Source: Litsea cubeba (taxonomy: Eukaryota; Streptophyta; Magnoliopsida; Laurales; Lauraceae). From it: a DNA stretch of 64,000 bases. A program made the position numbers and the translations under genes. How positions within the stretch are numbered: position 1 is the stretch's first letter; every line of letters begins with the position of its first letter. Of the stretch, positions 1 through 11,326 are shown piece by piece. The stretch lies in assembly GCA_012931725.1 (NCBI GenBank), contig CM022953.1, positions 25,294,355 to 25,358,354 on the forward strand. The letters run 5' to 3'. Under the pieces are notes generated by a model that worked only from the letters and a program-made list of their open reading frames with translations, ran no database searches and was not told where the DNA came from.

Positions 1-910
1 AATTTTTTGATTCAAAATATGTTCATTCTGATGGATTTTAGAGAAAAGTCACGTTTTTCATTTCAAAAACTATTCTTTTTGTTGGAGTGAGTTTCATATG
101 ATCTGGGTAGTTTCAAAATCTTTTTTTTTTGTGATGGTTTTGGGCATACGTGTTGGTGTTTGGGTAAACAACTTTGGGTTTGGGTTTTTTATTCTCCGGA
201 ATTTTTTTGGTGTTTTCCCCTTGTGTTGGTGTTGGTGTTATAAATAGGTGTAGAAAGAGGAGAAGAGTGTTTAGTAGATGGGTTTTGGCCTTTGGGGGTT
301 CTGGGATGAGGTGGGAAGTCTCAATAGTAGTAGTAGTCATTATTCTTTTTTATAGTTTTAAACATTGCCACCATATGTTTGTTTGTATTCCTCTTCTGTC
401 TTTTTATTGTATTGTTTACTAGTGCTTACCATTTGTTTGGTTATATTTCTCTTTGGTTATGTGTATGTTATTAGTGCTTACCATGCGTTGTTTATATTCT
501 CTGTTGAGAAGTAGCATAAATATGTCCAATCTATACTTTTAGTTGAACCATTCTAACAATGTTGCCCTCACTAGGACAGATTGTTAGCTATGCCTTTTTT
601 TCTCTCAGATGCATATTTTTTTTAAAAAATGGTTTTTTTTAAGATGCATATTCTAAAAGTAGATTAAATAATTAAATAAAGAGTTATTGCTATTTGTTTT
701 GTATGTATTATCATTTATAGAACTATTGTTATATGTTTTTTTGTTTTACATCATTAGAAAAATAATTTTATCCCAACACCAACCTTCCAATAAAAAAAGT
801 TTTTAACTCCGCCATGCTGCCTTTTGGATTGTATTGCCGGTCCCCCTCCTGGACAAAGGAGGAGGTTAGATTGGAAGTCGGTGGTGATGTAAGAAAAAAT
901 TCTTTTCTTT
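1..910. other. AT-rich intergenic DNA, no gene seen
   Basis: The stretch is rich in T/A runs and short direct phrases. All open frames are short, low in complexity and show no recognisable domain. I see no RNA gene and no complete transposon here. Confidence 0.5.
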
Positions 911-1310
911 AAAAAAAAATTTCCTCCTTTTGGCCCTGGCCCGGTTAGGGCCCTAACCCTTGAGGGTAGGGCAATGGCCTAAAAATTACAAGCCCGCTAT
1001 GAATATCAAGGGCTTTTGCTAGGTTAGGCCATGCTCGCACATGTGAGGGTAGGATAAGGGCTTATCTCAGCCCGGCCCTGGCCCGGCCCTTTGACAGCCC
1101 TATATATAGCTAAGCTACTCAAGGATATAAAATGGGATGGGCCGCTCAGGGCCAGCATGGTCCGGCATACTGGTCAATGTGCCCCAGCCCGGCCTTGCAC
1201 GTTGATCGATCTAGGATGGGCATGGCCATTTCCAGCCCGAGCTGTGCTATGCCAGGGTGCCCAGGCTCGTGGCATGACACAGCACAACTTGTAACCTAGA
1301 CCAACCCGAT
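911..1310. repeat. GGCC-rich repeat, possible degenerate hAT-type MITE
   Basis: The block is packed with GGCCC/GGGCC words, unlike the AT-rich flanks. On the minus strand one edge (about 1103) reads GGGCTGTCAAAGGGCCGGGC, which resembles the terminal style of GC-rich plant hAT MITEs. A similar GC-rich patch lies at about 1620-1735. I could not pair clean termini or a target duplication, so the class is a guess. Confidence 0.25.
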
Positions 1311-1734
1311 TTTCTTTTATTCTCCATTAAGTGAGCCTCTTCAGTCCCTTCAAAGCATAGGTTAAAGAGTTTTATGACAACACCTTGCATTGGGTGCTAG
1401 TTCATAGTTCTTATTTAAATTCATTCCTTTAAAAGGGGAAATTGCCCCTAAACCATTGAGATTTCATTAGATCTAGGTAAGATATCCTTTCTTTTCAAAA
1501 TCTGTTAATTAAATATGGGTAAAATATCTTCCTTTGGTGATTGAATATAGGCATGGTATCCTCTCTTTTCAAGATATCATCATTAAATTTTAATGCATAC
1601 TCTCATAAATCCGAATGGGATGACTCGTGGGTCCAAGGGCCGGCCTGGCCCATGGCATCTATGTAGGTTGTACTGGGCCAAGCCCTACCAGCCACAGCCT
1701 GGCTCATCGCACGATTGGGCCGATAGTTTGTCGG

Positions 1735-1818
1735 CCTAGCCCCTTTTGTACCCATATAGCTATTATAAAACCTTTTTTTTTTCATTCAACCTTTTTATTT
1801 TGTCATTAATATCTTGTT
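1735..1818 (-). pseudogene. RTE-type LINE reverse transcriptase remnant, downstream piece
   Basis: Minus-strand translation gives a degraded run that continues the RTE reverse-transcriptase segment found at 4859-5350: an FNKI-like start, then a basic stretch matching the region before the YKNKGD motif in RTE elements. The two pieces are separated exactly by the copia element at 1819-4853 and share the target duplication TTGTT. The frame is broken, so this is a dead relic. The right-hand piece supports the assignment better than this short one does alone. Confidence 0.45.
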
Positions 1819-2571
1819 TGAAGGTTTAGGGTATGAGATCGCTAGATTGGTCTACTCAATAAATTAGCTCACTAGTGTGCAAAAATCAATAATTTACATA
1901 GCGAAAATAAAATCACAAGTACACACTACAAGGACACCAAATTTAAGGTGGAAAACCCTAACCGGGTAAAAACCACCGATCCGAACTGGATCAAATCAAA
2001 CACTATGAATCTTGCAATTACAAGAAACTCATATTTTCTCCACATATATCCCCTATCTAAAGACTAAAGTTATCTTGTGTCGCTTCATGCTTCAACGACT
2101 TCACACCGTTGATTGCAACAGACTCAATCCAGCGCTTGATTCCTCAAATCTTCTACGCAAGAAGATGATCTTCTACAAGGGATGCAGAAGTACTTGACTC
2201 TCTAGAGTACTTGGCAGCACAACTCTTTAATAAATCTCTAGAGAATATTTCTCTCAATTAGATCACTAATTCAGAACTTGAGAGAAAATCTGTATACTTT
2301 TGGATTGTGAGAAACACCCAATATATAGCCTCTAATTCTTGTTTAAGACTCCTAATAATAATCCTCTTAGAATAGCAGTCATCTCAAACTTTTATTCAGA
2401 ATCCGTATCAGACTGGGCTCACATTGCCATTCTCGCTATAGCGAGAAGGAGTCTCGCTATAGCGAGACCACTTTCTGTCTCCTCTTTTATAATTGAGTCC
2501 TGACAGCTACTTTTTCTTCAGCCGTTTTTGTTGACTTAAGGCCTTTGACGCTTGACTTCTATATTCTAATA
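1819..2571 (-). repeat. 3' LTR of the gag-only copia element
   Basis: This 753-bp repeat matches 4099-4853 along its whole length with scattered substitutions and a few small indels. It contains two 14-bp perfect palindromes (CTCGCTATAGCGAG) at 2432-2445 and 2453-2466, spaced 21 bp start to start. Confidence 0.85.
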
Positions 2572-2679
2572 ATAGACTTCTGACTGCACAAGATGTTTGT
2601 AAGAGTCTTCGAACCAGTGTTCATCTTGTTTAGCGAAACTTGTTTCAGTTCTAGCTCAGACTGAGTGATCGTCAATCTT

Positions 2680-4040
2680 CCTTGCAAATCTTTATTTTCA
2701 GCTTGTACCTTTTGTAACTCTGTTCTTAAAGGTCTCAATCTCTTGTTCAGTCTTCTTAAATTTTTGACCCTCAGTAGTCAAAGTTTCAGCCATGCAGATT
2801 TTCTGACTTTCCAAGAGATAAACCTTTCCAAGTGCATGCTCTAATTCAATTTTTAATGCAGAATTTTCTTCTTGAGCAGCTTTAAACTTGATAGTAATCT
2901 TGTTGCCATACTTTGTCATCCGGACACAATCGGCATATGTAGTATGATACAACTCTTCATAATCTTTCTATTGATCTGACATCTCATCATCATGATCTTC
3001 ATTAGTATCATTGTCAAACAAAGACTTAGCCATGAAAGCCACAAACTTGCCATTCACAGTTTCAGAAGTATCAATTGAACGTTCTTGTTCTTCTGATGAC
3101 TCTTCATCCCAAGTTGTGTTGAGAGCTTTTTTCAATGTACTTTTTTTCTTGTTGGCATACTCATTAGCATAGTGACCATAGTCGTGGCACTCAAAACACT
3201 TAGTTCCTTTCGCAGAATCCTTCTTCGCAAATTTAGAACTCTTCCACTTGACTTGTTTTGACTTCATGTACTTCTTAATGCAATTTCAGCCATATCATCT
3301 TCAACCTCACATTCAGAATCAAACACAGTTTTCTTTTTAAGCTTCTTTCTCGATTCTGAAATGGATTTCAAGGCAATACCTTTCTCTTTAAATTTTCCTT
3401 TATCCAAACGGTCTTCATATGTCTGAAGATTTCCAGCCAACTGATTTACCTTGAGGGTATCCAGATTCTTGTTTTCTTCAATAGCATCAACTTTAGAATC
3501 GAACCTCGAAGGTAGAGACCTCAGAATTTTATTGACAATCTTGTTTTATGGTATTTCTTCACCCAGAATGAAAATAGAATTGACAATCTCATTCAGTTTT
3601 GCATTAAATTGATTAAAGGTCTTATATTCTTCCATCACGACGGTTTCAAATTCTTTATTCGGCCTTTGCAATTTTACTTGCTTCACTGTGTTTGTACCCT
3701 CATGCACTATCTGTAAGACTTCTCATGCTTCTTTTACAGTTTTGTAAGTGGAAATCCTACGGAACTCATCAGCAGACACTCCATTGTATATGCTATTTAT
3801 AGCCTTGTTATTATAATTGGAGGCATGCTTCTCATCCTTAGTCCATTGGGCTTTAGGTTTAGGAATAGTTTGTCCATTAACCACAATCGTTGGTCTGGAG
3901 TAGCTCTCCTCCATAATATCTCACACATCATCATCAATGAACTTAAAGAGTCCAATCATTCTTTCCTTCCAATATGCATAATTAGAACCATCAAATAAAG
4001 GAGACTTGGAAGTTGACGTCCCTTCTCTATTGAACATCAT
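2680..4040 (-). pseudogene. copia gag polyprotein relic (UBN2/DUF4219 type)
   Basis: This was a Gag structural protein that packages retroelement RNA in cytoplasmic particles. The relic begins with an ATG at 4040-4038, followed by a DGSNYAYWK-like motif, the usual start of copia UBN2 gag proteins. It runs with several in-frame stops and frameshifts to a zinc knuckle near 3190 (CFEC-HDYGHYANEY) in which the last cysteine is a tyrosine. A coiled-coil-rich tail extends to about 2700. No pol domains follow before the 3' LTR. The stops and the lost knuckle cysteine make it non-functional. Confidence 0.75.
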
Positions 4041-4084
4041 TCTAGAAATCTCTTAGGATCAAACACAACAACTTAGTGCAACCC

Positions 4085-4097
4085 GCTCTGATAACAA
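4085..4097 (-). promoter_or_regulatory. Primer-binding site, initiator methionine tRNA
   Basis: On the minus strand the sequence just inside the 5' LTR reads TTGTTATCAGAGC. It differs by one base from the canonical TGGTATCAGAGC complement of tRNA-iMet and sets the element orientation. Confidence 0.7.
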
Positions 4098-4098
4098 T

Positions 4099-4853
4099 TG
4101 AAGGTTTAGGGTACGAGATCTTTAGATTGGTCCACTCAATAAATTAGCCTACTAGTGTACAAAAATCAATAATCTACGCAGCGAAAATAAAATCACAAGC
4201 ACACACCACAAGGACACCAAATTTAAGGTGAAAACCCTAACCGGATAAAAAACCACCGATCTGAACTGGATCAAATCAAATACTATGAATCTGGCAATTA
4301 CAAGAAACTCAGATTTTCTCTACAGATATCTCATGTTTAAAGACTGAAGTTATCTTGTGTCGCTTCACGCTTCAACGACTTTACACCGTTGATTGCAACA
4401 GACTCAATCCAGCGCGTGACTCCTCAAATCTTCTACGCAAGAAGATGATCTTCTACAAGGGATGCAGAAGAACTTGACTCTTTAGAGCACTTGGCAGCAC
4501 AACTCTTCAATAAATCTCTAGAGAATATTTTTCTCAATTAGATCACTAATTCAGAACTTGAGAGATGATATGTATACTTTTGGGTTATGAGAAACGCCCA
4601 ATATATAGCCTCTAATTCATGTTTAAGACTCCTAATAATAATCCTCTTAAAATAGCAGTGCATCTCAAACTTTTAGTCAGAGTCCGTATCAGACTGGGCT
4701 CACATCGCCATTCTCGCTATAGCGAGAAGGAGTCTCACTATAGCGAGACTACTTTTTGTCTCCTCTTTTATTATTGAGTCCTGACAACTACTTTTTCTTC
4801 AACCGTTTTTGTTGACTTAAGGCCTTTTGACGCCTGACTTCTATATTCTAACA
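4099..4853 (-). repeat. 5' LTR of the gag-only copia element
   Basis: This 755-bp repeat is homologous to 1819-2571 and lies next to the primer-binding site. It contains the doublet of CTCGCTATAGCGAG palindromes at 4723-4736 and 4744-4757, the second with one mismatch. Confidence 0.85.
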
Positions 4854-4858
4854 TTGTT

Positions 4859-5350
4859 GAATAGCCTCTTTAGCAAATCCACCTAGTTTTGTTTAAGCGT
4901 TTTCAAGACTACATCGGAATGTCATCTGACACCGTAGTCTTTCATATCTTTATTTTGTCATTGTTTTCTTCACTTCTACTATACTAATTTTATGATAAAA
5001 GGCATGTTATCTTGCTTATGATGTTTTCTTTTCTTTTTCTAGTGCCTCCAATAGAATCTTCATTTAGAAGTTTGTGAAATATTCTTTCCACATTTTTTTA
5101 ATATCATTTTTTCTTCACTAAAAATTTTAGGTCATTGTGCTTTATACATTTGACATGATCTAAATTCCTACCTTTTCTCATTTTTTCAATCTTAAAAATA
5201 TCTTTCTCTCCATCTCTTGTTTCCAACTTATTATATAGGTCATTATATGCTTTTGACTTTGTATCACTAATTATTTTCTTAACTTATTTCTTTGTCTTCT
5301 TATACATTTCAAAATCTTTCATATTTCTAATCATCTGCCAAACTTTATAG
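4859..5350 (-). pseudogene. RTE-type LINE reverse transcriptase remnant, upstream piece
   Basis: The minus strand encodes a broken run resembling the endonuclease-to-reverse-transcriptase linker and the start of the RT domain of RTE retrotransposons. Recognisable pieces are a KAYNDLYNKLETRDGEKDIF-like stretch followed by KIEKMRKGRN, then a DDIPI-EVWK-like motif close to the copia insertion. Stops and frameshifts abound. The copia element at 1819-4853 splits the remnant, and the continuation lies at 1735-1818. Only a fragment of the usual LINE remains. Confidence 0.6.
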
Positions 5351-5757
5351 AAGCACTAGTCATTGCCCGTGCCTCCGTGCCTGAAGGCACGGCGCACCAC
5401 GTTTTAAGCACAACTAAATATGGGGAAAACCAAACCCACACCACCCATAATTTAACAAATTTAACCCAAATTTTCTATGTGGCCCATCGGATCAATCAGC
5501 TTCAAATCAAGTCCGGCCGTATTTTTTTTAAGGTAAAACAACCCAGCCATTTGGACCCTTGTTTAACCACCATTGAAAACCAGAGTGGCCTACTACTATA
5601 AGCAGTCTAGTTCAGTTGTATGCAAGTCACGTTTGCATCTCCTACCAAAATAATCCAAGTTAGCTCAGATTCTACAATCCGTGAAAAACATTATATATAT
5701 GTGGGGCAAACTAGTAAGTTGTGGGCCGAGATTCCACACCGTTCAATCACTCAATTG
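5351..5757. other. Short intergenic stretch, nothing identified
   Basis: It contains a small GC-rich inverted motif (about 5370-5395, CCGTGCCTGAAGGCACGG) followed by unremarkable sequence up to the long-LTR element. The open frame at 5377-5601 has no recognisable domain. Confidence 0.4.
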
Positions 5758-7556
5758 TGTTAGATCCTAAGTTGTTTGCAATTTGATGTCTTGCATTTGC
5801 ATAATAGTCATCTCATTAGGTTCATTTTCATTTCACATGTTTCTTCTTGAAAATCATCTTTTTACTCAACCTACTCATGTTTTGATTTAAACTCTTCTTT
5901 GGTTGATTTGAACCTTGATTTTAATCATGTTTTTCTTGATGAAACAATGCATAAAGACACCCTTCAAATCTGAGTTTTTAAATGATTTCAAAAGGTTCAT
6001 TTTTCAAAACTTCAGATGTTCAGAAAATTGACCTGACCAGTCTGTCGGTCAAGTCATCGGTCCCCATCGGTCAACCCACAACTGAACCAAGGTTAACCGA
6101 TGACTCCATCGGTTCCCATCGGTCAGCCTATCGGTTCCCATCGGTCCACCGATAGTGCATAAAATCCCAGACCGAGACTCGTCGGTTCCAAAAACAGACG
6201 GCACCTTTTTCCATGATTGTTGTGCTATCGGCTCGCCTACCGGTTCCGCATCGGTCAACCGATGAAGGACGGTCAACCGATGAATGCAAAAGGGTCAGGA
6301 GAACTGTAAAAAATATGACCGTTGCATATGACCGTTGAGCCATCGGTCAACCGACGGGCTAGTTATCGGTTAACCGACAGGCATCCGTTGGACCACTTTT
6401 TCTATAAAAAAGCAAGTTCATTCCAAGATTTTGGTGACGTGAAAAAAGGCCATTTTTGGTGTTTTTGATGCCCAAGCAAAGGGAATGAACTAAGGAAGCT
6501 TGGTTGGTCCAAAGGAAAAGCTAAAGCTTGATTTCAAGAATTTAAATTCTAGTAAGCTTTAATTTCCTTGTTCATATGTTTCATGCTTTGGTTTAAACTT
6601 TTGGAAAATGTTTTCTAGCATGCTAACTAAGTTGTGTGGTATCCATTTCCTATTTAATCTTTGTTTCACATGATTTGGATTTCAACACTTGATTTCAAAC
6701 CAAGTTTTATTTTAAACCTTGTTAATCATGCTTAGCCTAAATTTTTGATTTCTTTATAACATCATACATTAACTTGTTTGAATCCATCATTGATGTTTTC
6801 ATTCATTTGAACTTTAGTTAAACCTTGTTTTGAAAACAACAATGAATGTGCATCACATGTTTAGAAATATTTAGTTTCATACAACTTGTGAGATTTTGAT
6901 TTTCATAATCATCATCAAGTTAAAACTTATACATGTGAAATGCACATTGACTTCAATCATAAATTTGAGTGCTTTAAACTTTCAAATGACTTAAGCATAC
7001 ATTGACTGAGTTTATGTTTTAAACTTGATTGAAGTCTCCACACACACACACCTTAAGCATTCATCTTTGCATTTCATTGTGTTGTGTGAGTTAGATTTTC
7101 ATTTTCATATTCGCCTACTTAGAGGCATTCTACTTAAGCTTAAATTGTAATCTCTTAGAGTGTTTCGTGAAAACACTTTCTTTAGAGAAATCACTTGCTT
7201 GTATAGGTTGTTGTTAAGCCTTGAAAAACAACATTGTAAGGTTATTGCTTATCCTTGGAAAGCATATTGTTGAGGTTATTGCTTAGCCTATTGCAAAAGC
7301 ATAAATAGTGGAAATCCGGTGGGGTGTTGAGCACAAACCGGTAGTGGATGTAGGCATTGAGGCCGAACCACTATAAATCATTGTGCAATGGTGAATTACT
7401 TGTGGTGATTGTTTGATTTACCTTCCGCACCTTCTCACATAATCATCACTAGTTACAGGTGAATTGGAAAAGAATTTAAAATTGGCCAAAGTTGTAGATC
7501 ACCCTATTCACCCCCCCCCCCCCCCCCCTCTAGGGTTAGGATCCCTCGGACTTTCA
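5758..7556 (+). repeat. 5' LTR (1.8 kb) of the long-LTR element
   Basis: It begins TGTTAGATCC and ends GGACTTTCA, and is repeated at 11912-13707. A TATA-like CTATAAAAA lies at 6402-6410, just after a cluster of inverted TCGGT/ACCGA half-sites. A poly-C run at 7511-7528 precedes the 3' end and is shorter in the other LTR. Confidence 0.9.
6038..6385. repeat. Cluster of TCGGT/ACCGA half-sites upstream of the LTR TATA box
   Basis: More than a dozen copies of TCGGT or its complement ACCGA, many arranged as CATCGGTCAACCGATG-like palindromes, are packed into about 350 bp. The cluster ends some 20 bp before a TATA-like sequence at 6402. Its position suggests a U3 enhancer array, which is inference. 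It is repeated in the 3' LTR at about 12192-12540, and two more copies occur inside the element at about 9527-9565. Confidence 0.7.
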
Positions 7557-7558
7557 AT

Positions 7559-7570
7559 TGGTATCAGAGC
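7559..7570 (+). promoter_or_regulatory. Primer-binding site, initiator methionine tRNA
   Basis: TGGTATCAGAGC starts three bases after the 5' LTR end and is complementary to the 3' end of plant tRNA-iMet, the usual minus-strand primer of copia elements. Confidence 0.9.
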
Positions 7571-7670
7571 AAGGTTGCTCTATATTTAGGATCAAGTGTT
7601 TGGAACTCTTGATTAGGTGTAAAAACCTAGAGTCATAACCCTAGTTGTGTATTGCACGAAAATCATTAGA

Positions 7671-9209
7671 ATGGCTTCCACTAAGTTAGATGTTGTACAT
7701 TCCCTTGTAGATTCTTCTAGACCACCGTTTCTTCCATCTATTGGAGATACAAACTTTGGAATTAATGAATCCCAAGATGAATTAAAAGAAGAAGAAAATG
7801 AATATGAAGATGACCTTCAACATGCTTATAATGAACTATATACATTGTTTCTAAAGCTTGATAAGAACAACAAAAGTTTAAAAGAAGAATCTAAAAGATT
7901 AAACAAGGAAATTGACACTTCAAAAGATGAACTTAGAGAGAAAGAAGAATTTATTCAATGCCTAGATTCTAAGTTCATGATCACTTTGCACAACCTATCA
8001 AATGCTCAAGATGAACTAAATGAAATAAAATTAAGTCACAATGAGCTAAATAAAGAAAATGTAAATCTAAGAGATACATTAAAAAGACAAGATGAGAACA
8101 TTGTCCATTTAGAATCCAAATTGAAAATTTCTAAAGATAATTTGTTAAATCTTCAAGATGAATTAAATGTATCTAAGATAAGTTGTGAAGGACTTATCAA
8201 AGAAAACTCAACTCTAAGTGATCATATAAAGAATCAAGTTGAAGACATTGTCAACCTTGAATCCAAGTTAATAACCACCAAAGAAAATCTATTCAATGCT
8301 CAAAGTAATATAAAAACTTTACAACTTGGATCAAATGTTGATAAACTCAAACTTGAATTAAAACTTGCTTATGAAAAGGTAAACAAGTTTAATGGAATTG
8401 GAATTGAACTTACAAAAGTTAAACATGAAAATTCAATTCTTAAAAATCAAGTCACTCAACTTGAAACTCACAAAAGAAAGTATGAGTGCAAATTTACCCA
8501 AGGAGAAGAGAAATTTGAAAAATTATTTAGATTGGGTAAATCACAAAGAGATAGGACGGGTCTTGGATTCAATAAGTATATTACTCATGACCCAAATTTC
8601 ACCAACACATTTGTGAAAGGTGAGTCCTCATTCTCATACACTCAATCTCCATTGTCCAAAATAAAATGTCATTATTGTGGTAATGAAGGGCATTTCAAAT
8701 TTGAGTGCAAATTAAGAAAAAGTCATTTGTCCAAACCCATCTATGAACCTAAAAATGGAAAATCTAATTCTATGATGGTTAAGGCATCTAAATCAAAGGA
8801 AGACTCTAGAAAGTTCAAACAAGTCAAACCATTTCAACAAGAGTCTTCTAAGATGGATTTTAAAAAGACTAAACAAGTAAAATATGGTCAAAACGAATCT
8901 ATCAATAAGAAACCTCTCACCTTCCCTCCATTAGCCTTGGAAATGAAAGAACTTTTGAAAAAGGTTGAAAGATTAAGATTAAAATTCAAAAGACAAAAAG
9001 AGGGAGGAAAAGTTAAAAAGAAAGTTGAACACCAACTATCAAAGACTAATCATCAATCTAATTATAAAGTTGTCAAACCTCAAAGATATGATGTCAAGTC
9101 TAAAAGAAACCTATATTTATCTCCTATAGTTGGTGAAATCTCAACCATAGGCTCAAAGGCTCAAAACCTTAGATGGATACCTAAGGTTAGGCTATTAGAA
9201 AAATACTAA
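7671..9209 (+). CDS. Gag-like protein with long coiled coil and CCHC zinc knuckle
   Basis: The ORF is intact and encodes 512 residues from the ATG at 7671, about 100 bases after the primer site. An upstream in-frame GTG at 7647 is less likely as a start. Residues of roughly 40-290 are a Lys/Glu/Asn-rich heptad coiled coil with repeating 'ESKLK/NLQDELN' phrases. A zinc knuckle of the CX2CX4HX4C type (CHYCGNEGHFKFEC) follows at about residue 338, then a very basic tail ending near a WIPK motif that in SIRE-type gag-pol precedes the protease region. The N-terminal UBN2 gag domain seems to be missing: the protein jumps from a short leader to the coiled coil. It probably forms or joins particles and binds element RNA. 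No pol frame follows. Confidence 0.8.
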   Translation: MASTKLDVVHSLVDSSRPPFLPSIGDTNFGINESQDELKEEENEYEDDLQHAYNELYTLFLKLDKNNKSLKEESKRLNKEIDTSKDELREKEEFIQCLDSKFMITLHNLSNAQDELNEIKLSHNELNKENVNLRDTLKRQDENIVHLESKLKISKDNLLNLQDELNVSKISCEGLIKENSTLSDHIKNQVEDIVNLESKLITTKENLFNAQSNIKTLQLGSNVDKLKLELKLAYEKVNKFNGIGIELTKVKHENSILKNQVTQLETHKRKYECKFTQGEEKFEKLFRLGKSQRDRTGLGFNKYITHDPNFTNTFVKGESSFSYTQSPLSKIKCHYCGNEGHFKFECKLRKSHLSKPIYEPKNGKSNSMMVKASKSKEDSRKFKQVKPFQQESSKMDFKKTKQVKYGQNESINKKPLTFPPLALEMKELLKKVERLRLKFKRQKEGGKVKKKVEHQLSKTNHQSNYKVVKPQRYDVKSKRNLYLSPIVGEISTIGSKAQNLRWIPKVRLLEKY

Positions 9210-10122
9210 GGCCTAGTAATTAGATTAGACCAACTCACTCTCTTAAGTTACATGTCTAGTTGGTCCTAAGTCTATATGGTCCAATCTTTCTAGGTATTCT
9301 CTATATGCTTAGAATTTCAAATTGTTTGTAAATTAATTTTTGAAAATGCATTTTTGAACCCAAAGGGTACTTGATATAAAAAGCATGTGTTTGATCAATT
9401 TGAATCTAAATTTTTTTTATGATCTAAAAACTGTCCTTCATAAGTTAAATCAATCATAAAACACTCTAAGCAATGTTCATTAGCTAAGAAGGCTAATTCA
9501 GTGGATTAGTCCACTTTTCTACATCTATCGGTCAACCGATACTTAAGTCATCGGTGGACCGATGAAGCAGTGACTCGTTAAAAACCCTGCGCGCAGAATC
9601 TCCTTCGTCTGTTCTGCTCTTCCCCTTCATCAACGAACCTAGGGCTTTTTCAACTTCTCCCTGCTTGAAACTTTCCTTCAAGGCTGAAGATCAAGACCAT
9701 TACTAACATAGATTTTCGAAAAATCCATCTCCAAGCAAAACTCTATTGGCATTGCTTCATCTGTACATCGCTGGTTCTTGGTTGGTTCGGCAGCAGTCCA
9801 TCTGGGAGTTGGTTTAGTAGTTTGAAGACTCTCTGCAAGCTCTATGAGATTTGAGAAATCATTGTCAAATAAGTCTTTAAGCCATCATCAAGTCAAGATC
9901 CCCAAATCATTTGATATGTTCACAGTCGACTGCAATGGACTGTTTTGAGAAACCCAACCTCATGTGCCACATTCAGATTTGATCATCTGTTCTTGTTCCC
10001 TTTCCAAGTTTGATTCAGGTAAACATTGAATTCAATCTTCCTACATCTTAGTCCACAATCATTCTCTAAAATTTCAAATCTTTCTTTCATATCCCCACTG
10101 TACACACCAAGTATCTGTGAAA
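9210..10122 (+). other. Untranslated spacer between gag and the second ORF
   Basis: No long frame is present. Two TCGGTCAACCGAT-like palindromes occur at about 9527-9565, echoing the LTR U3 cluster. A leader-like stretch (about 9575-10120) then precedes the second ORF, which could mark a separate transcript start. That last point is inference. Confidence 0.4.
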
Positions 10123-11326
10123 ATGCCTCCTAGAACCAAGAAGGCTACTCCTAGGCGCCCTATCAAGAAGGGAAAGGCAACAGCCTCTTCTAGCAGACCA
10201 ATAGAAGATAGTGGGAATGAAAGCTCATCTCCTTCACCCCCTCCTCCTTCAACCAATTTGAGACTTGACTCAAATATCTTACAAAGTCTTCAAAGGAGGA
10301 ATGTTGTAGTAGAAAGGAGGACAATCGTGGAAAAGATTACTTCCATGGGTTTCAACTTGAGCAATGTGCTTGGTCAAGTGGGTTGGGAGAGGATACTTCT
10401 TTGGGGTGATATTGCATACCCTTCTATAGTCAAATTCTTGTATGCATCTATCACAAGCACAAATGACTCTATCAATGCTTGTTCTTTTACCGTTTCCTTT
10501 ATGGATAGAGATGAAGTGTTTACACCCCAAAGAATAGGACTGATAATGGGGATTCCCTGTACTCCTACGGGAGTAACATATGTGACTGATACTCCTACGG
10601 AGGATGAGAGGATCAAAGCCACCATTGACATATGTGGCTTCAACTGTCCATGGGATCAAAAGAAACATCATCTAACCATTAGTTCCCTAATTCCAATCAA
10701 TAGGATTATTCACAATCTTTTCACTTACAATGTATATCCTAGAGGTGGAAATAGGACTGAGCTTACAGCTTTCATGGTTAGTATCCTATCCAAGGTAGTA
10801 ACTGGCACTCTCATCTGTCTACCCTCACTCATCTGCCATACAATTATCAAGTTTCGAAACTCATTGGCACAAAAGAATGCCATTCCGTATGGATACTTGA
10901 TGACTCAGATTGCTCTTTCAGTTTCGTATTCCTATACCCACTGGAGAAAGCTCAATTTTCAAAGCTCCATTCTCAATCACCAATCTGAATCAAATGAATC
11001 TCATTCCAAATCCTCATATCCCTATAGCAGATGATCCTCCATTGGCACAAGAGCCTCCTTTGAGACAGGAGATGCCTAGATCTCCACCTCCTCCTGCTCG
11101 TGCTTCATCTTCAAGGCAGACTGCTGGTCCTTCTACCCCTGGCACATCTTCTGATTGGCAAGCAGCCGTGGAAAGAGATATAGCCTACTTGAAGAGGAAA
11201 CAGAAGAAACAATCAAAGACAATGAGCAAAATGTTCAAGTACCTCTCCAAGATCTCAAAGAGCTGTAGAAGAGATGACGTCGCTAGATCACCATCTCCAT
11301 CTCCTCCATCTCCAAAGTCTGACTAG
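10123..11326 (+). pseudogene. 'Putative plant transposon protein' family ORF, frameshifted
   Basis: The first frame starts at the ATG at 10123 with a basic and Ser/Pro-rich leader. It continues through a segment typical of the plant family called putative plant transposon protein (Pfam PF20167 as I recall it): an LMGIP-like motif, then TYNVYPRGGNRTELTAFM, then a LPSLICHTI motif. A one-base frameshift near 10910-10925 moves the protein into a second frame that ends at 11326 with a proline-rich linker and a short basic coiled coil. The function of the family is unknown; it often lies 3' of pol in long copia elements. Here it follows gag directly. The shift could be real or a sequencing error. 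Confidence 0.6.

Larger units (their letters stand above)
1819..4853 (-). mobile_element. Non-autonomous Ty1/copia LTR retrotransposon (gag only)
   Basis: Two long direct repeats (1819-2571 and 4099-4853) flank a minus-strand gag relic. The right LTR ends run TG...CA on the minus strand; the left copy has one mutated terminal base. The 5-bp target duplication TTGTT is present at 1814-1818 and 4854-4858. A primer-binding site for initiator methionine tRNA lies just inside the right LTR, which fixes the orientation. There is no protease, integrase, reverse transcriptase or RNase H, so movement would need enzymes from a relative. It interrupts an RTE LINE. Confidence 0.85.

Noticed and set aside
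1091..1294. Open frame with a protein-like start in the GGCC-rich block
   Set aside because: The frame is a by-product of repeated GGCC words; both strands are equally open and no domain is visible.
5700..5757. Possible tRNA gene upstream of the long-LTR element
   Set aside because: No cloverleaf could be drawn, and no box A and box B pair with correct spacing was found.
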